Source of the DNA: Monoplex corrugatus
Taxonomy: Eukaryota > Mollusca > Gastropoda > Littorinimorpha > Ranellidae
NCBI GenBank assembly: GCA_030674185.1
Contig: JAPXFY010000031.1
Span: 44,308,374 to 44,372,373, forward strand
Direction of reading: 5' to 3'
Length of the DNA: 64,000 nt
Part shown: piece by piece, positions 44,860 to 56,040 of the stretch
How the letters are laid out: each line of letters opens with the position of its first letter
How positions within the stretch are numbered: position 1 is the first letter of the stretch
The notes under the pieces: generated by a model
The model's input: the letters and a program-made list of their open reading frames with translations, nothing else
Database searches by the model: none
What the model was told of the DNA's origin: nothing
Program-made: the position numbers and the translations under genes

Positions 44860-45320
44860 AAAATTTCAAGAGACCTAAGCTATGGCAAATAATTACTAAC
44901 TGCGCAATTTTTAAGGATTATAATAATCACTAAAATGAAACATTCTTTAAATCTAGAAAGTTAATTTTTCATTAGTTTAATGCAACAGTAAAAGTCCATG
45001 TAATTAATGAGAATAATAATTATCATGAGCACCCTCCTGTGGGTTTGCTTAGCAAGTTTCAAGTCATAATTTGAAAAAAATTTTGGAAGATATAAGGACT
45101 TTAAGAATTCCAATTTTTGTTAAGCCAATAAAGGCAAACTGACAATTAGACATCTATTAACTGAATGAATTTAGAAGTTATAAGACTTCGGATAAGATTT
45201 TCAATTTTTGTTGTAGTCAGCTAAGGCAATTCATAACTGAACAAATGTTCCAAGTTACAAGGATTTTAATAATCATTTTGTGTCTGTGTAGGCCAAGGCA
45301 ACTAATTATCTAATGATAAT
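44860..45320. repeat. Degenerate ~90-bp tandem repeat in the exon cassette
   Basis: Recurring words AAGTTATAAGGATTTTAATAAT, TTTTTGTxTAAGCCAGCxAAGG and CTGAACAATTTT mark a decayed ~90-bp repeat. Related stretches lie at about 46250-46510 and 47450-47740, at the same place within each 1.2-kb cassette unit. Confidence 0.6.
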
Positions 45321-45948
45321 GCCAAGGTAGGGCATCTCGGTAAGGGCTAAGACTTCAGTAGTAATCTTGGGAAAATAAAAACATTTCTGATTTTTTTTCT
45401 TGACTGGTTCAGCCATTTTAAACTGGGCAAATGAACAGTTTACAATTCCATTTTTCTGCACATCAGAAATGCTGCTCTTCTTCCCAACTCCTTGAACACT
45501 ACATGCACTAACTGGTCCAAGCCTTGTGTGCAACATTTGTCAACAAAATCGTGCCACAGGAGTTGTACGGAACAGCCTTGTTGTGGGAAAGATACATGAT
45601 GTGAAAAGAAGATCGCAGACTTTACATCAGCTGAACATTACATAAGCTAAACCGATCTATTTTCTTGACCGATTCAGCCGTTCCAAAGTAAGGATGATTC
45701 TTGTAAAGTAAACATCCACATATGGCTATCGTTTTTGTTGTGTAATTCAATGCAACAAAATCAGAAATTCAATAATAATAATTCAAAATAATCGAAACTT
45801 TCATGAAACAACAAATCAAAGAACTTCGATTTTACACCTTTTTTTTTCTTTTTCCTGATGCTCGTCTGTTATGGTAACTACATGATTTAGAAAACTTTGG
45901 GGGGGGGGGGGGGATTGGAAACTTTTTTGTCATTTTTTTGTAGCATAC

Positions 45949-46055
45949 CTTCAATAGTGCTGTTGTTTTCAGGCTTCTCCACTTGACTTTGAAGCCCTCA
46001 GCAAAACGGACACACAGCTGTTCTCGACACAAAACGTGATTCTCGTCTGCCATTT
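45949..46055 (-). CDS. Candidate exon U2 of the tandem cassette (open frame)
   Basis: On the minus strand the acceptor ATCTTTGTTGCAG precedes AAATGGCAGACGAG, and the block ends GAAG|GTATGC. The 107-bp block is open: MADENHVLCREQLCVRFAEG, then FKVKWRSLKTTALLK. The equivalent blocks U3, U4 and U5 share the splice signals and the FAEGFKV-encoding core but contain small indels that break or shift this frame. It could therefore be a coding exon, a decayed coding exon or an exon of a non-coding transcript. No protein family is recognised. Confidence 0.4.
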
Positions 46056-47162
46056 CTGCAACAAAGATATTCATCAATATATATATATTTATATATATAA
46101 ACTATTTTTATTATCAGACAAAGCACAATTTCAAGACATCTAAAATGAAGTAGTTTTTAAACTTAACGGGCGATTCCTCATTACAGTAATACAACGCAGG
46201 CCTACATAATCAATGAGAATAATAATTATCATAATCATCATCCTGGGGCTTCGCTTAAAATGAAAAATTTTGAAAGTCAGAAGGATTTTAGCAATCTTAT
46301 TTTTTGTCTAAGCCAGCGAAAGCAATTAATTAATGACCAACTGAGCAATTTTGAGTTTTATAAGAATTCTACAATTCTCAATTTTTAAATCTAGCAAAGG
46401 CGATCGCTAATTTTGCGATTTTGGAAGCATCATTTTTGTTTAAACCAGCTGAGCAAGTTAACCACAAAACGAACAATTTTCTAAGTTATAAAACTCTAAG
46501 GATTTTAATATTATTGTTTACTTCTATCAAGGCATGTAGTGAAAAGGCCCAGCATCTCATCAAGGCCTTTGTAGTGGTCTTCAGCAAATAATTTTTTTTT
46601 GTTTTGTTTGCCTTGACCGGTTCAGTCATTGTAAACTGGGCAAATGTAAAGTTTGTCACCCCACTTCTTTCTGTGCAAAGGAAATCTGCTTTCCTGCCTG
46701 CCTCCTCAACACTACACACACTGACTGATCACAACACTGTACCTACCCCCAATCCTCACTTTTATAAGGATCCGTTTTATGTCCAAGTATGATTTTACAA
46801 TCTTGCAGCAGGATTTGTATCGACTAGTCTTATCATGGGAAAGACAAGCGAGGTGAAGAAAAAGATCGCAGATGTTACATCAGCCCTATATTAATACTTT
46901 CTTTTTTTTACTGGTTCAGCCATTCAAAAGTTATGGTTCTTTTTATAAAGTAAACATCGACACGTGTTCGTCGTTTTCATTATGTAATCAAATGTAAACA
47001 AAACTAAGAATTCAGTTAATCAGAATAATCGTTAACTTTCATCAAACAAAGAAACACGTTTAATTTTGTACTTGTCGTTTTCTTCTTTTCGCTGTTGCTT
47101 ATCTGTGAAGGTAATTACATGATAAAGAAAACTTCACTTTTCTTCCATTTCCTGTAACATAC

Positions 47163-47275
47163 CTTCATTCAACTGTCCAGCTGTCTTCAGGCTTCTAAAC
47201 TTGACTTTTGAAGCCCTCAGCAAAACAGACACACAGCCGTTCTGGACACCAAACACTGATTCTCGTCTGCCATTT
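47163..47275 (-). pseudogene. Exon-like block U3 of the tandem cassette
   Basis: Acceptor TGTTTGTTGCAG|AAATGGCAGACG and donor GAAG|GTATGTTA on the minus strand. It shares the TTTTGCTGAGGGCTTCAAA core, but the frame equivalent to U2 is lost by single-base insertions. Confidence 0.45.
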
Positions 47276-48339
47276 CTGCAACAAACATTTTCATCAATAT
47301 CTATATACACTATATATACATATATATCATCGTATGTACTACAAAATTTCAGGACATCTAAAATGAAATAGTTTTTTAACTTTACCAGAAGAGTTTAATT
47401 AATATCAAGCACACATAATGAGAATAATAATTACTATGATTATTACCTTGGTGATTTTGCTTACCAAGTTTCAAAACATAGATTTAGTTTTTATTTTGGA
47501 AGCTATACGGCTTTTAAGAATCTCTTTTTGTGTAAGCCATCAAAGGCAATCAACTATTACTCAAAAAGTTTGGAAGTTACAAAGATTTGAAGATTCTCAG
47601 TTTTGTTTAAACTAGCTAAGGCAATTACTCGCTGAACAATGTGTTGTGGAAGCTAGACGGATTTAAATAATTTCTATTCATGCCAACTAAGGCAACGATC
47701 ATTTAGCAAGCAAAGGTCCAGCATCTCAAAAGCCTTAATGAGATGTAACAATTTTGGTCAAATAATTATAAACCATTCTCGTTTAATTTTTTATTTTCTA
47801 TGGTTCAGCTATTCTACATTGAACAAGTTAAAATCTGCTAGCTCATTCTTTTCTGAACACGGGAAACTGGGCTGTTCTGGCTACCTCCTTCCCTTAACAC
47901 TATGTACACTGACGGGTCACAACACTGTACCTACCCCTAACCCTCATCTTTTCGAACTCCCCACTTTGTGTACAAAATTTATCGACAAAGGTGTTGCGCA
48001 TGATTTACAAAAAGACATGCCTTACCGTGGTTGCAATGTATCCGAGGCAAAATAAATAACTGTCCAGACTTTTGCCTCAAGCTTCACAGATTCCACACAA
48101 ATCTCTCTACTCATTCTCCTTCCAAAGATGGTCCTTCTATCAATGTCAAATCGACAATCCCGGGCGTGTTTCATTATGTAATCAAATGTTACAAAACTGA
48201 AAATTCAGTTAAAATAATCATTAACTTTCATCAGACAACCGTCAAAAAAAATTTTTTTTTCTTCTGTTGCTCATCTGTGCTGGTAACTACATGATTCACT
48301 TTTCATTTGGTTTTTTTTTTTTTCATTTTTATAACATAC

Positions 48340-48433
48340 CTTAATTTAACAGTGCAGTTGTCTTCAGGCGTCTGCTCTCGACTTTGAAGCCCTCAGCAAA
48401 ACAGCCGTTCCTGAACATTGTTGTTTGCCGTTT
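48340..48433 (-). pseudogene. Exon-like block U4 of the tandem cassette
   Basis: Acceptor ATGTTTGTTGCAG|AAACGGC and donor TTAAG|GTATGTTA. It lacks about 19 bp relative to U3 and carries a stop in the remaining frame. Confidence 0.45.
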
Positions 48434-49156
48434 CTGCAACAAACATATTCATACATGTATATACACATGTATATCAACAATTGGAAAATTGAAAAAGTGT
48501 AGTTTTATAACTCGCATACACATGTTTAAAGGTCTCAACAGTTTTTCAATTATTGGGCTCGACACAACCAGTATTACAACTAATCAATTTTTCATGAGTT
48601 ATACCTAGTCTGTATGTGACAAATTTCTTGCCAGGATTTCAGTTATGGTAGAAGTTCAAAAATAGTTTTAGCACTACTATAGGCCTAGTTTTTTTGTTTT
48701 TTTTTTTTTTGGGGGGGGGGGGGGGGGGGAAGCTCGTAAAGTCACTTAACTGGATTAGGCTAATTACCAAAACAATTACGACTTTTTAAAAAAATATTTG
48801 CCTGGAGTCTGTGTATGACAAATTGGCCAGAATTCTATTATGGAAGTTGTTTTAGGATGCTTTTCTTAAACGCCAGACTACCAGCTATCATGGAAGTTGT
48901 AATGATTTTCAAAAGAAGAAAGCAACTTTTGTCACAGTAACCAAATAAAAACCTTTCCATACATTGTAAAGCTATTTTTTTGTCTTTTCAGTGATACCAG
49001 TTATATATAATATTTACCAGAAAAATGGTCATACCAACTGACAACTAATCCGAGAACTTTTTTTTTATACCATTTTAACTTAAAATTTAAGATTCTCTCT
49101 CTTCTGTGATGATAATTATATAATGAAGAAAATAATTTTAATTTTTTCTGACATAC

Positions 49157-49745
49157 CTCCACTCAATTGTCAACTTGAACTTGTGTTCAGGCTTTTTTGC
49201 ACTTCGACTTTGAAGCCCTCAGCAAAACAAGACACTGCCGTTCTCGACACTGTCGTCTGCCACTGTATCACTGCAGCAAAATACAATAACTGTCCAGCTC
49301 GTCCATCATACGGCCATTCTCCATTCTCCAGTAAGATCGTCCGCCATCTAGATCCAATGTCAAATCTGCAGCAAACTCCGTCCACTGTGTTGTAAAGTCC
49401 AGCAACAAGTCCACCACACACACTGACAGGCCATTGTAGTTTCATGAACACCGAAGTCTGTGATTTTAAGTTACTTCTGCCGTTCTGGCAGGCATTTCAA
49501 GTCGACATTAAACTCGCACATGTCTGCTTTCCCGAATTAATAATTGTCGTCTGCGGTTTCTTCAGTCTCAACTCCGTTTTCCCGCGCTTTGGGGGAACTT
49601 TTTTCAGTAAGGAACGATTTGCACGAAATTCACGTGCTATTTTGAGTAAGTCCTGATAGTACGGACTATTTCTGTCTGGCTGCTGTAGATGTGGCGCATG
49701 AATACACAGCTTGATATCATTACTACGTAGTATTCTTACGCTCAC
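49157..49745 (-). other. Candidate first exon(s) containing cassette block U5
   Basis: On the minus strand the region from about 49745 to the donor GTGGAG|GTATGTCAG (ending at 49157) is free of repeats. The U5 block proper is 49157-49270, after TATTTTGCTGCAG. A second CTGCAG junction (49376, GGAGTTTGCTGCAGATTTGA) matches U1. Two open frames exist: one of 93 codons (MFMKLQWPVSVCGGLVAGLY...) that reads through U5, and one of about 82 codons upstream (SNDIKLCIHAPHLQQPDRNS...) lacking an ATG. I cannot choose between coding and non-coding. Confidence 0.35.
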
Positions 49746-50688
49746 TTTTGCCCCGGCTCACCAGGCGTAGACCTAATTTCCAGTTTTATTAAAAATGCGT
49801 CTTTAACAGAACAAAACAATGCACGCGCAGCTTTTTCGGTCAAATGGCATTTGTCAATCGTACACAAAAAAGAAGAAAGAATAAATGTACAGCACAAACC
49901 CCACGTAGTCACACTGTGGATTCTTTTTTTTTATTATTATTAAATTGATTAAATTTTGTCGTATCCGCTTGCGTGAGAGTGTGTGTTCTTCAGTCTAGGG
50001 TTATGTTTTCGTTTACCCATTAAAAATGCTTTTTTAACAGAATTTTGCCAGAGTCAACTCATTTTGTTGTTGTGGGATGGTCAACATGCACTAAAAGTAA
50101 GCTGTACGTGATATTATGGTTAATCCTAACGGTCTCATTTGCCCCCTTAACACCAGTCAAGGTGTTCATTTTGACGGCCTTTGGGGAACCTCTGTGCAAC
50201 GTCTTTGTGCCAACGCTGATCACGCCATAGACATCTCACTCAGTTTGCCATGGAAATAGACGGGACAACATGGCCAAGCCATTGTACAATCTGCCTTTTT
50301 TTTAACACAAAAATAATGAAAACAAAACAAAATTTCGCTTCAAACAGACATTTTTCATTGCAAATCTCTGTGTAGCTAAGAAACTAAACTAAACCAACAC
50401 AACGATTAAAAATCACCAGTATTATATTATTTTGACATTGGTACAGTTTCTCATATTTATGCTTTCGAAGAAAATTTTTTAAAAGAAGGAGGGGGGGGGA
50501 GGATAATGGAGGAAATGTAGATTGCGCGACAAACATCATTATTGATTTTAAGCAGTGATTCCACTATTGTGACCTGACTCTAGGTCACAGAATGGTGTAA
50601 ACAAGATTTTCTCAGCCCGTAATGGGTGGATTTTTTTTATCTTTACTACATTTGGGTCAAAGGTGTCGACCATTCAGATGTCGAGAAT
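49746..50688. other. Unannotated; relic repeat words
   Basis: CAGCTTTTTCGGTCAAATGG, then CATTTGTCAATCG (49830-49862), is a diverged relic of the GACAAAGG/TTGGCC family. ATTTTCTCAGCCCGTAATGG, then GTGGATT (50609-50635), resembles 52195-52221. No gene is seen. Confidence 0.4.
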
Positions 50689-51223
50689 ACATGTACTCAA
50701 AAGGAAAAAAGCTGACCACATATCTCCTCTCCTGGCACAACTTCACTGGCTCCCTGTGTCAAAGAGCATACAGTACAAACTAGACACCATGTGCTACAAA
50801 AGCCTCAATAACGCAGCCCCCGATTACCTGTCAAGCCTACTTGAGATCTATCTTCCCTCACGTACCCTCCGCTCTGCCTCCGATCCTCTAACTTTTCGCT
50901 TTCCACGCACTAAGCTCAATACCTATGGTCCACGAGCCTTCTCTGTTTCTGGTCCACTCTCCTGGAACAAACTTCCTCTCTCAGTCCGTCAGCAACCTAC
51001 TTTTGTCTCCTTCAAGTCCGCTCTCAAAACTCACCTTTTCTCCTCCGCATAAAATCCTAACCTCACTCAACCCCCCCCCCCCACCCCCCTCTGCAGCCTG
51101 TCTCCGCTCGGAGGGGAATCACATGGTTATAATATATAATTGTATATGCTATGCTCTCTATAATTTTCCATTGCTTTTATTCTTGCTTTTATTGCTTTTA
51201 TTCTTTCTCCCCATTTATAGCCA

Positions 51224-51273
<50 letters not shown>

Positions 51274-51307
51274 CGTGTGTGTGTGTGTGTGTGTGCGTGC
51301 GTGTGTG

Positions 51308-51355
<48 letters not shown>

Positions 51356-51441
51356 TGTGTGTCTGCTTCAGCGCTTAGATTTGATTTTATCAAGATTTTG
51401 CGCTATATAAATATTGTAATTATTATTATTATTATTATGTT
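50689..51441 (+). mobile_element. CR1/L2-like LINE copy D
   Basis: Plus-strand 3' end only, 5' truncated at [20 protein letters not shown]. It ends with a GT/GCGT array (51223-51362), TCAGCGCTTAGATTTGATTT, and the ATTATTATT tail. Confidence 0.9.
50690..51052 (+). pseudogene. C-terminal ORF fragment of LINE D
   Basis: About 120 codons open: [20 protein letters not shown] ... GPRAFSVSGPLSWNKLPLSV ... FKSALKTHLFSSA stop. This is the conserved C-terminus of the LINE family, nearly identical to 61200-61553. Truncated, not a gene. Confidence 0.85.
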
Positions 51442-51737
51442 TTTGAAGGACAAGGTACCAAGCTCAAGATCACGTTAACCTGAAATCAATACTTTTTCAA
51501 CAACATGTCTACAATGCATTTTCTCAGGAACTTCTGACAATGCTAAAAATCTTTTTTTAAACAGAAGTATTGCCTCGGAAAAAAATCTAAATTTCCTAAG
51601 GTTTACGGTAAAATATTTCAAATTATTTTTACATCCACAATTTGTAGTGTCTTGACTTTTGGTGCAGTGTCGGGGTGGGGCCATGTGACACAGACATGCT
51701 GGACAAGATGATCAGAAAAATGGGTGGGGTGGTGAGT
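51442..51737. other. Unannotated sequence
   Basis: No feature supported. Confidence 0.4.
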
Positions 51738-51745
51738 AGAACAGA

Positions 51746-51779
<34 letters not shown>

Positions 51780-51884
51780 CAGAGAGACAGAGAGACAGAG
51801 AGACAGAGAGAGACACACAGAGAGAGGCAGAGACAGAGACAGAGAGACAGAGAGAGACAGAGACAGAGACAGAGAGACAGAGAC

Positions 51885-51937
<53 letters not shown>

Positions 51938-51943
51938 GAGAAT
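51738..51943. repeat. (GAGACA)n array
   Basis: About 205 bp of GAGACAGAGACAGAGA-type repeats. Confidence 0.95.
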
Positions 51944-52560
51944 ACATTTGGAAACAAAAACATGCAGATGACAGACAGAAAACGATCCTGACTGACCAGA
52001 CCCATCTTCCACATGCTATCTACAACAGTGAACGTGCAGAAAGAAGTGGGATATTTTTAGCTCCTTCTGCAATAACGACCCTTGAACTTTGGAATTTGTT
52101 TGAATCATTTATCAAGAGGGATCATCGCATTCAGACAACTATGCGAGCAGTTATCTGGCAGACTCCAGAAGCCTGCACAAAAACCCAAACAAGATTTTCT
52201 CACCCGTTTATGGGTGGATCCCTACCCAATTTTGGTCAAAGCTTTGCACTGCTGAGGAGTAGCCAAAACATACGTTTGGAAGGTAAAACTCCAAAGTCAA
52301 GGTCACATAAGCACACAAAAAGACTGCGTGAAATTTTTGAGGAAGGTATTTGAAAAGCGCCTGCTCGGGAACTTCTGAAAATATTTAAATTCTGAAATCC
52401 AAAATAAGTGTGACTGCACGCATTGAAGCAAACAGGAAAAAACCGAGAAAAACAAAAACAAAACAAAACAAAAAAAAGAATCAGAACGCAGCAGGGAAGT
52501 TGTTGTCTTTTTCTCCTAATTTTTGTATTTGGTGTTTCTTCGTATGTGATCTTACATGTA
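51944..52560. other. Unannotated; possible dispersed repeat
   Basis: GATTTTCTCACCCGTTTATG, then GGTGGATCCCTACCC (52193-52228), with GTCAAGGTCACATAAGCAC downstream, matches the piece near 50606-50660. It is probably a dispersed repeat of unknown class. A-rich patch at 52438-52490. Confidence 0.4.
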
Positions 52561-52690
52561 CGTTTGACAAAGGCCAGTTGGCCGAAGATTTGCGCCTGTC
52601 TTGTCTGGTTGTATTAGATACGTGTTCTCATTCTTTTTTGGGGTTTTTTGTTGTTTTTTTTTGTTGTATATTTTCTGGTTTAAATTCTGT
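52561..52690 (+). repeat. GACAAAGGCC..TTGGCCGA hairpin-family copy
   Basis: GTTTGACAAAGGCCAGTTGG, then CCGAAGATTTGCGCCTGTC, TTGTATTAGATACGTGTTCTC and TTTTCTGGTTT. It aligns with the arms of 388-807 and with 58515-58630. GGCC..GGCC forms a short stem followed by GAA(A/G), like the stem at the Penelope 3' end. Confidence 0.65.
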
Positions 52691-52699
52691 GTTGATCCA

Positions 52700-53409
52700 A
52701 GTGAAGTCTACCGTAATCGTTGATACATGTCAAGTTGTATTTTAGCTTCAGCTTTTTCAAGGTCACGCTGACCCTATAAAGTACCGAATCAGGATTTTTT
52801 TGTTATAAAAAGGGAGATGGTTAGAATGGTGTCACTGTTTGTCTGTCTGTCTGTTTTTGCTTTTTGTTTTGTTTTGTTTCTTTGTTTTTGCCTTCTGTTT
52901 GTTGTTGTTGTTGTGTTGTTGTTGTTGTTGTTGGCGTTTCGTTTTCATCTGTAAGATTTACAATGGGCTTATTTATGGAGGTGTAATGGCTTGTTAATAA
53001 AAGTTCTGTGTCACTTATGATAGCACAGATTTCATCAGATTAGAATAGCACTGATGTTTGCATGCAGATCCAGTATCCATTGACATTCAATTTTTAACAT
53101 GTGTTTCCTGAATTGAATTGATGACCTCTAGTCGGTATAAGCAAGACGTGCTGATTTTTGTTTTGTTTTGTTTTGTTTTTTTGTTTGTTTGTTTGTTTTT
53201 ATAGGAAGATTCAGTCTTTTACAACTTCGCCGTGTGTAAGAGCATTATGGCAAGCAGGACGTGCTGATTTTTTGTTTGTTTGTTTTTCATTTTTTCTTTT
53301 GTTGTTGTTGTTTTGTTTTGTTTTTTTTTTTTCTTTTCTTTGTTTAGGAAAATTCAGTCTTCTACTACTTCGCCGTGTGTAGAAAGACGACCCAGTTCTT
53401 CCACAGTTC
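52700..53409. other. Unannotated, T/GTT-rich; internal duplication
   Basis: TTTTGTTTT, GTTGTTG and GTTTGTTT patches dominate. A ~125-bp segment is duplicated: ACGTGCTGATTTTTGTTTTG...GAAGATTCAGTCTTxTACxAC, then TTCGCCGTGTGTA, at 53147-53237 and 53258-53380. Confidence 0.55.
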
Positions 53410-53480
53410 ATTGTTTCCCGTGGCCATAAACTCAGTATTTAGAGCGCAGAGGTCGTGGGTTTAATTCTCGGCCGGGTCTC
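53410..53480 (+). mobile_element. tRNA-like SINE head fragment
   Basis: GTGGCCATAAACTCAGTATT, then TAGAGCGCAGAGGTCGTGGG and TTTAATTCTCGGCC. It has the order of a tRNA A-box, a shortened anticodon region and a B-box. It is directly followed by the second SINE type. Not a functional tRNA. Confidence 0.5.
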
Positions 53481-53483
53481 CTT

Positions 53484-53880
53484 TTTGTGGTGGTGGGGGA
53501 GCGGCTGATTCTTTTGATAGAGCCGTGGACTCCAGATCTGATGTCTCGTGTTCAATCCCAACTCGCAGTATTTAAAACTGGCCTGTTGGCTGCCCGTCTG
53601 AATGTTTCCATCATCCTGGTGGTGTCAGCTTACTGTTTCATACTAGGTCCACTAGCTTTCGCTGCCGTCTTAAGTTCCATCATCCTGGTGGTGTCAGCTT
53701 ACTGTTTCATAGGTCCTCTTCTCCCCCATCCCTACCGTTTCAAGACCTTGCTAGTGCATAGAGATTTGCTCAGGAAGTCTGCAGATAAATGTTGGCAGAC
53801 TTGTCCAGTGCGATGAATTCCTCTTGAAGAAACCCTAACCTCCCTGACGATACCATATACAGGAGCAGTGTGAGTGTGTG
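53484..53880 (+). mobile_element. tRNA-like SINE copy 2
   Basis: Aligns with 41229-41620: GATTCTTTTGATAGAGCCGT, GTGTTCAATCCCAACTCGC, CTGCCCGTCTGAATGTTTCC. The segment TTCCATCATCCTGGTGGTGT, then CAGCTTACTGTTTCATA, is present twice (53607-53643 and 53675-53711). Confidence 0.72.
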
Positions 53881-54480
53881 CGTTGGTAATGGTTAACAGA
53901 ATCGAAGGTTTCTGAATGAAATAATTTCGGTATAATTTTGTAGGTCCCTTTCATTTTCTGCAATTAGCACGGTGTCATCTGCGTATAGACTGTGGTTTAT
54001 CATTTTTCCTCCAACCTTTATCCAGGCATTCTTCTAGGTTGATCATGATAGTTTCGCTGTAAAGTTAAAACATATCTGGTGACAAACACAACCCTGCCTG
54101 ATCTCTTGAGAGTTTATATCTTTTTTCTATTCTCATTGCTGCTGGTTTTTTTCCCAATACATATTTCTGATTATTCGTATATCTTTTCCATCAATATTGA
54201 GTCTTTCTAGTTGGTTGATCAATTCTTCATGTCTTACCCGATCGAAAGTCTTGGTATAATCAACAAAGCATAAATATAAATCCTTATTCAACTCGATTAA
54301 CCTATGATAGCTCTTAGGATGCATATGGCATTAATAGTTCATTTCCCTTCCACAAATCCACATAGTTCTTCTGCTATTTCCCTTTTGATTCTGTTTCTTG
54401 TCCTCATCATGATTATTCTTAATACGATTTTTGTTACATGACTCATCTTAACATCAATTAATCAACATCAGGAAGAGAGT
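53881..54480 (-). pseudogene. Decayed non-LTR reverse transcriptase fragment (minus strand)
   Basis: The minus strand encodes DLYLCFVDYTKTFDRVRHEE, then LINQLERLNIDG (about 54200-54290), typical of reverse transcriptase motif A. Further along is ADDTVLIAENE (about 53960-53995), the catalytic motif. Intervening stops and a frameshift make it dead. It faces the plus-strand C-terminal fragment at 54510-54915, so the original element is rearranged or two elements are joined. Confidence 0.7.
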
Positions 54481-54509
54481 TCTTCAGTGTTATTTTAGAA
54501 TCGATATTG

Positions 54510-54915
54510 TTGTACGTATACGAACATAAAAAGTCAACTCGCAGAGCCAGAGCAAGATTGAGGCAGCTGAAATGTTTCTAAGAAGAATGTTAAAAGTTCC
54601 ATGGACAGCAAGTTAAACAAACGAGACAGTCTTGAAGAAGGCAGACACAAAAACGACATCAACGAAGAAGATTAGGAAAAGACAAGCAACATTTATAGGA
54701 TATTTCATAAGGCAAGTTAAATTAGAGCACCTAGTCACAACAGGAAAGCTGGAGGGAAAGAGAGCACCAGGTAGACGCAGAGAGAAAACAACGGACATTT
54801 TGCAGAGTGTTGGGGACAAAAAGGATGGGAGATATACTTGCAGCGACAGTAGGTAAATTATTAGTTTGGAGGCCATGATCGCCAACGTCATGTGGCAGGG
54901 CATTCCAGGACTCAT
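54510..54915 (+). pseudogene. Decayed 3' end of a non-LTR retrotransposon (plus strand)
   Basis: Reads KIEAAEMFLRRMLKVPWTA in one frame, then RKRQATFIGYFIRQVKLEHL, VTTGKLEGKRAPGRRREKT in another. This is the post-reverse-transcriptase region of an L1/RTE-like ORF. Same family as 32862-33133. Confidence 0.7.
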
Positions 54916-55233
54916 CAAGTTGATTGTAACGATGGAGTTCGCATTCTACAGGCCCTGTTTTCTTTGGAAGTGTAATGAAAATTGATTTTGACATAACATG
55001 CACGAAAAAAATCCTGTTGTCATATCAGAGGCTGGCTTATGGGAACATAAAAACACCAAGCATGCACGCCCACCAAGATGCTGACTGTACAAAACATTTT
55101 TATTAACTTTTTTTATTCACTTTTTGCTCCACATCAAACGGACACCAAACATCTAATATGGCATCGAAAAAACGATAAAAATCATATACACATGAAAAGA
55201 CATCGCCGACATACAAACTCCATACAACGCACA

Positions 55234-55303
55234 GACACACATAATGACACACATAATGACACACATAATGACACACATAATGACACACATAATGACACAC
55301 ATA
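55234..55303. repeat. 12-bp GACACACATAAT tandem repeat
   Basis: About five and a half perfect copies. Confidence 0.95.
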
Positions 55304-55342
55304 TGAATTTATTGGAGTCAAAATGACACAAGATCTATGCTA

Positions 55343-55600
55343 TATCAACATGATTATTACACACATAATGACATTTATACATTGGAGGTTCAAAATTGAA
55401 CATCAAGATCTATGCATACATCAACATGATTTTATTACACACATAATGACATTTATACATTGGAGGTTCAAAAATGAACATCAAGATCTATGCATACATC
55501 AACATGATTTTATTACACACATAATGACATTTTATACATTGGAGGTTCAAAAATGAACATCAATATCTATGCATACATCAACATGATTTTATTAATTATT
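55343..55600. repeat. 78-bp tandem repeat, about 3.3 copies
   Basis: Unit contains CACACATAATGACATTTATA, CATTGGAGGTTCAAAAATG and ACATCAAGATCTATGCATAC. The start shares CACATAATGACA with the adjacent 12-bp repeat. Confidence 0.92.
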
Positions 55601-55848
55601 TTTTCTCAAACTACATGTTTTTGCTGTACAGCAAACAAACATTAAGGACCAATGTGGTTACAGTAATACCAATTTATACACACAAAACAAGTATTGTTCA
55701 CATACAAACAACCTGTAAAATACAAACCATAATGACAATATTCCAAACAAAGCAAAATTTATTGTGTTCATCAAGATTTAAGAAACATCAAGAAGAAAAA
55801 AACGTTTTCTACGGGGAGAACACTGGCATATAGTTGTCCCACTGAGCA
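55601..55848. other. Unannotated sequence
   Basis: No feature supported. Confidence 0.4.
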
Positions 55849-56040
55849 TTAACCCTTTGACTCCTGCAGCCTGTCCAACAGCATCCTCTTTGACAACCAT
55901 GCTGGAAGAGCAAAAACTTAACCCTTTGACTCCCTCACCCTATCCACCAGCTTCCTACAGGAAGCTGGTGGATAGGGTGAGGGAGTCAAAGGGTTAAGTT
56001 TTTGCAGTTGGTAGATAGGGTGCAGGTGGCAAAGGGTTAA
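55849..56040. mobile_element. TTAA-flanked palindromic MITE, copy 5
   Basis: TTAACCCTTTGACTCCTGCA at the left and TGCAGGTGGCAAAGGGTTAA at the right. The inner palindrome CCACCAGCTTCCTACAGGAA, then GCTGGTGG, is nearly perfect. Confidence 0.85.

Larger units (their letters stand above)
45320..49290 (-). repeat. Four diverged tandem copies of a ~1.2-kb cassette
   Basis: Two blocks recur in order. One contains TGGTTCAGCCATTxTAAACTG, then GGGCAAATG (45405, 46617, 47803). The other is the exon-like block with TTGAAGCCCTCAGCAAAAC (45990, 47207, 48388, 49212). Spacing is about 1.21, 1.18 and 0.82 kb. Sequence between blocks is AT-rich and more diverged. No recognised transposon lies inside, in contrast to the rest of the window. 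Confidence 0.75.

Noticed and set aside
49497..49745. 82-codon protein SNDIKLCIHAPHLQQPDRNS... on the minus strand
   Set aside because: No ATG start, no upstream acceptor found and no family match, so not called as a gene; mentioned only as part of the candidate first exon.
53410..53480. Functional tRNA gene
   Set aside because: A- and B-box-like words are present, but the anticodon region is shortened and stems do not pair. Better read as a SINE head.
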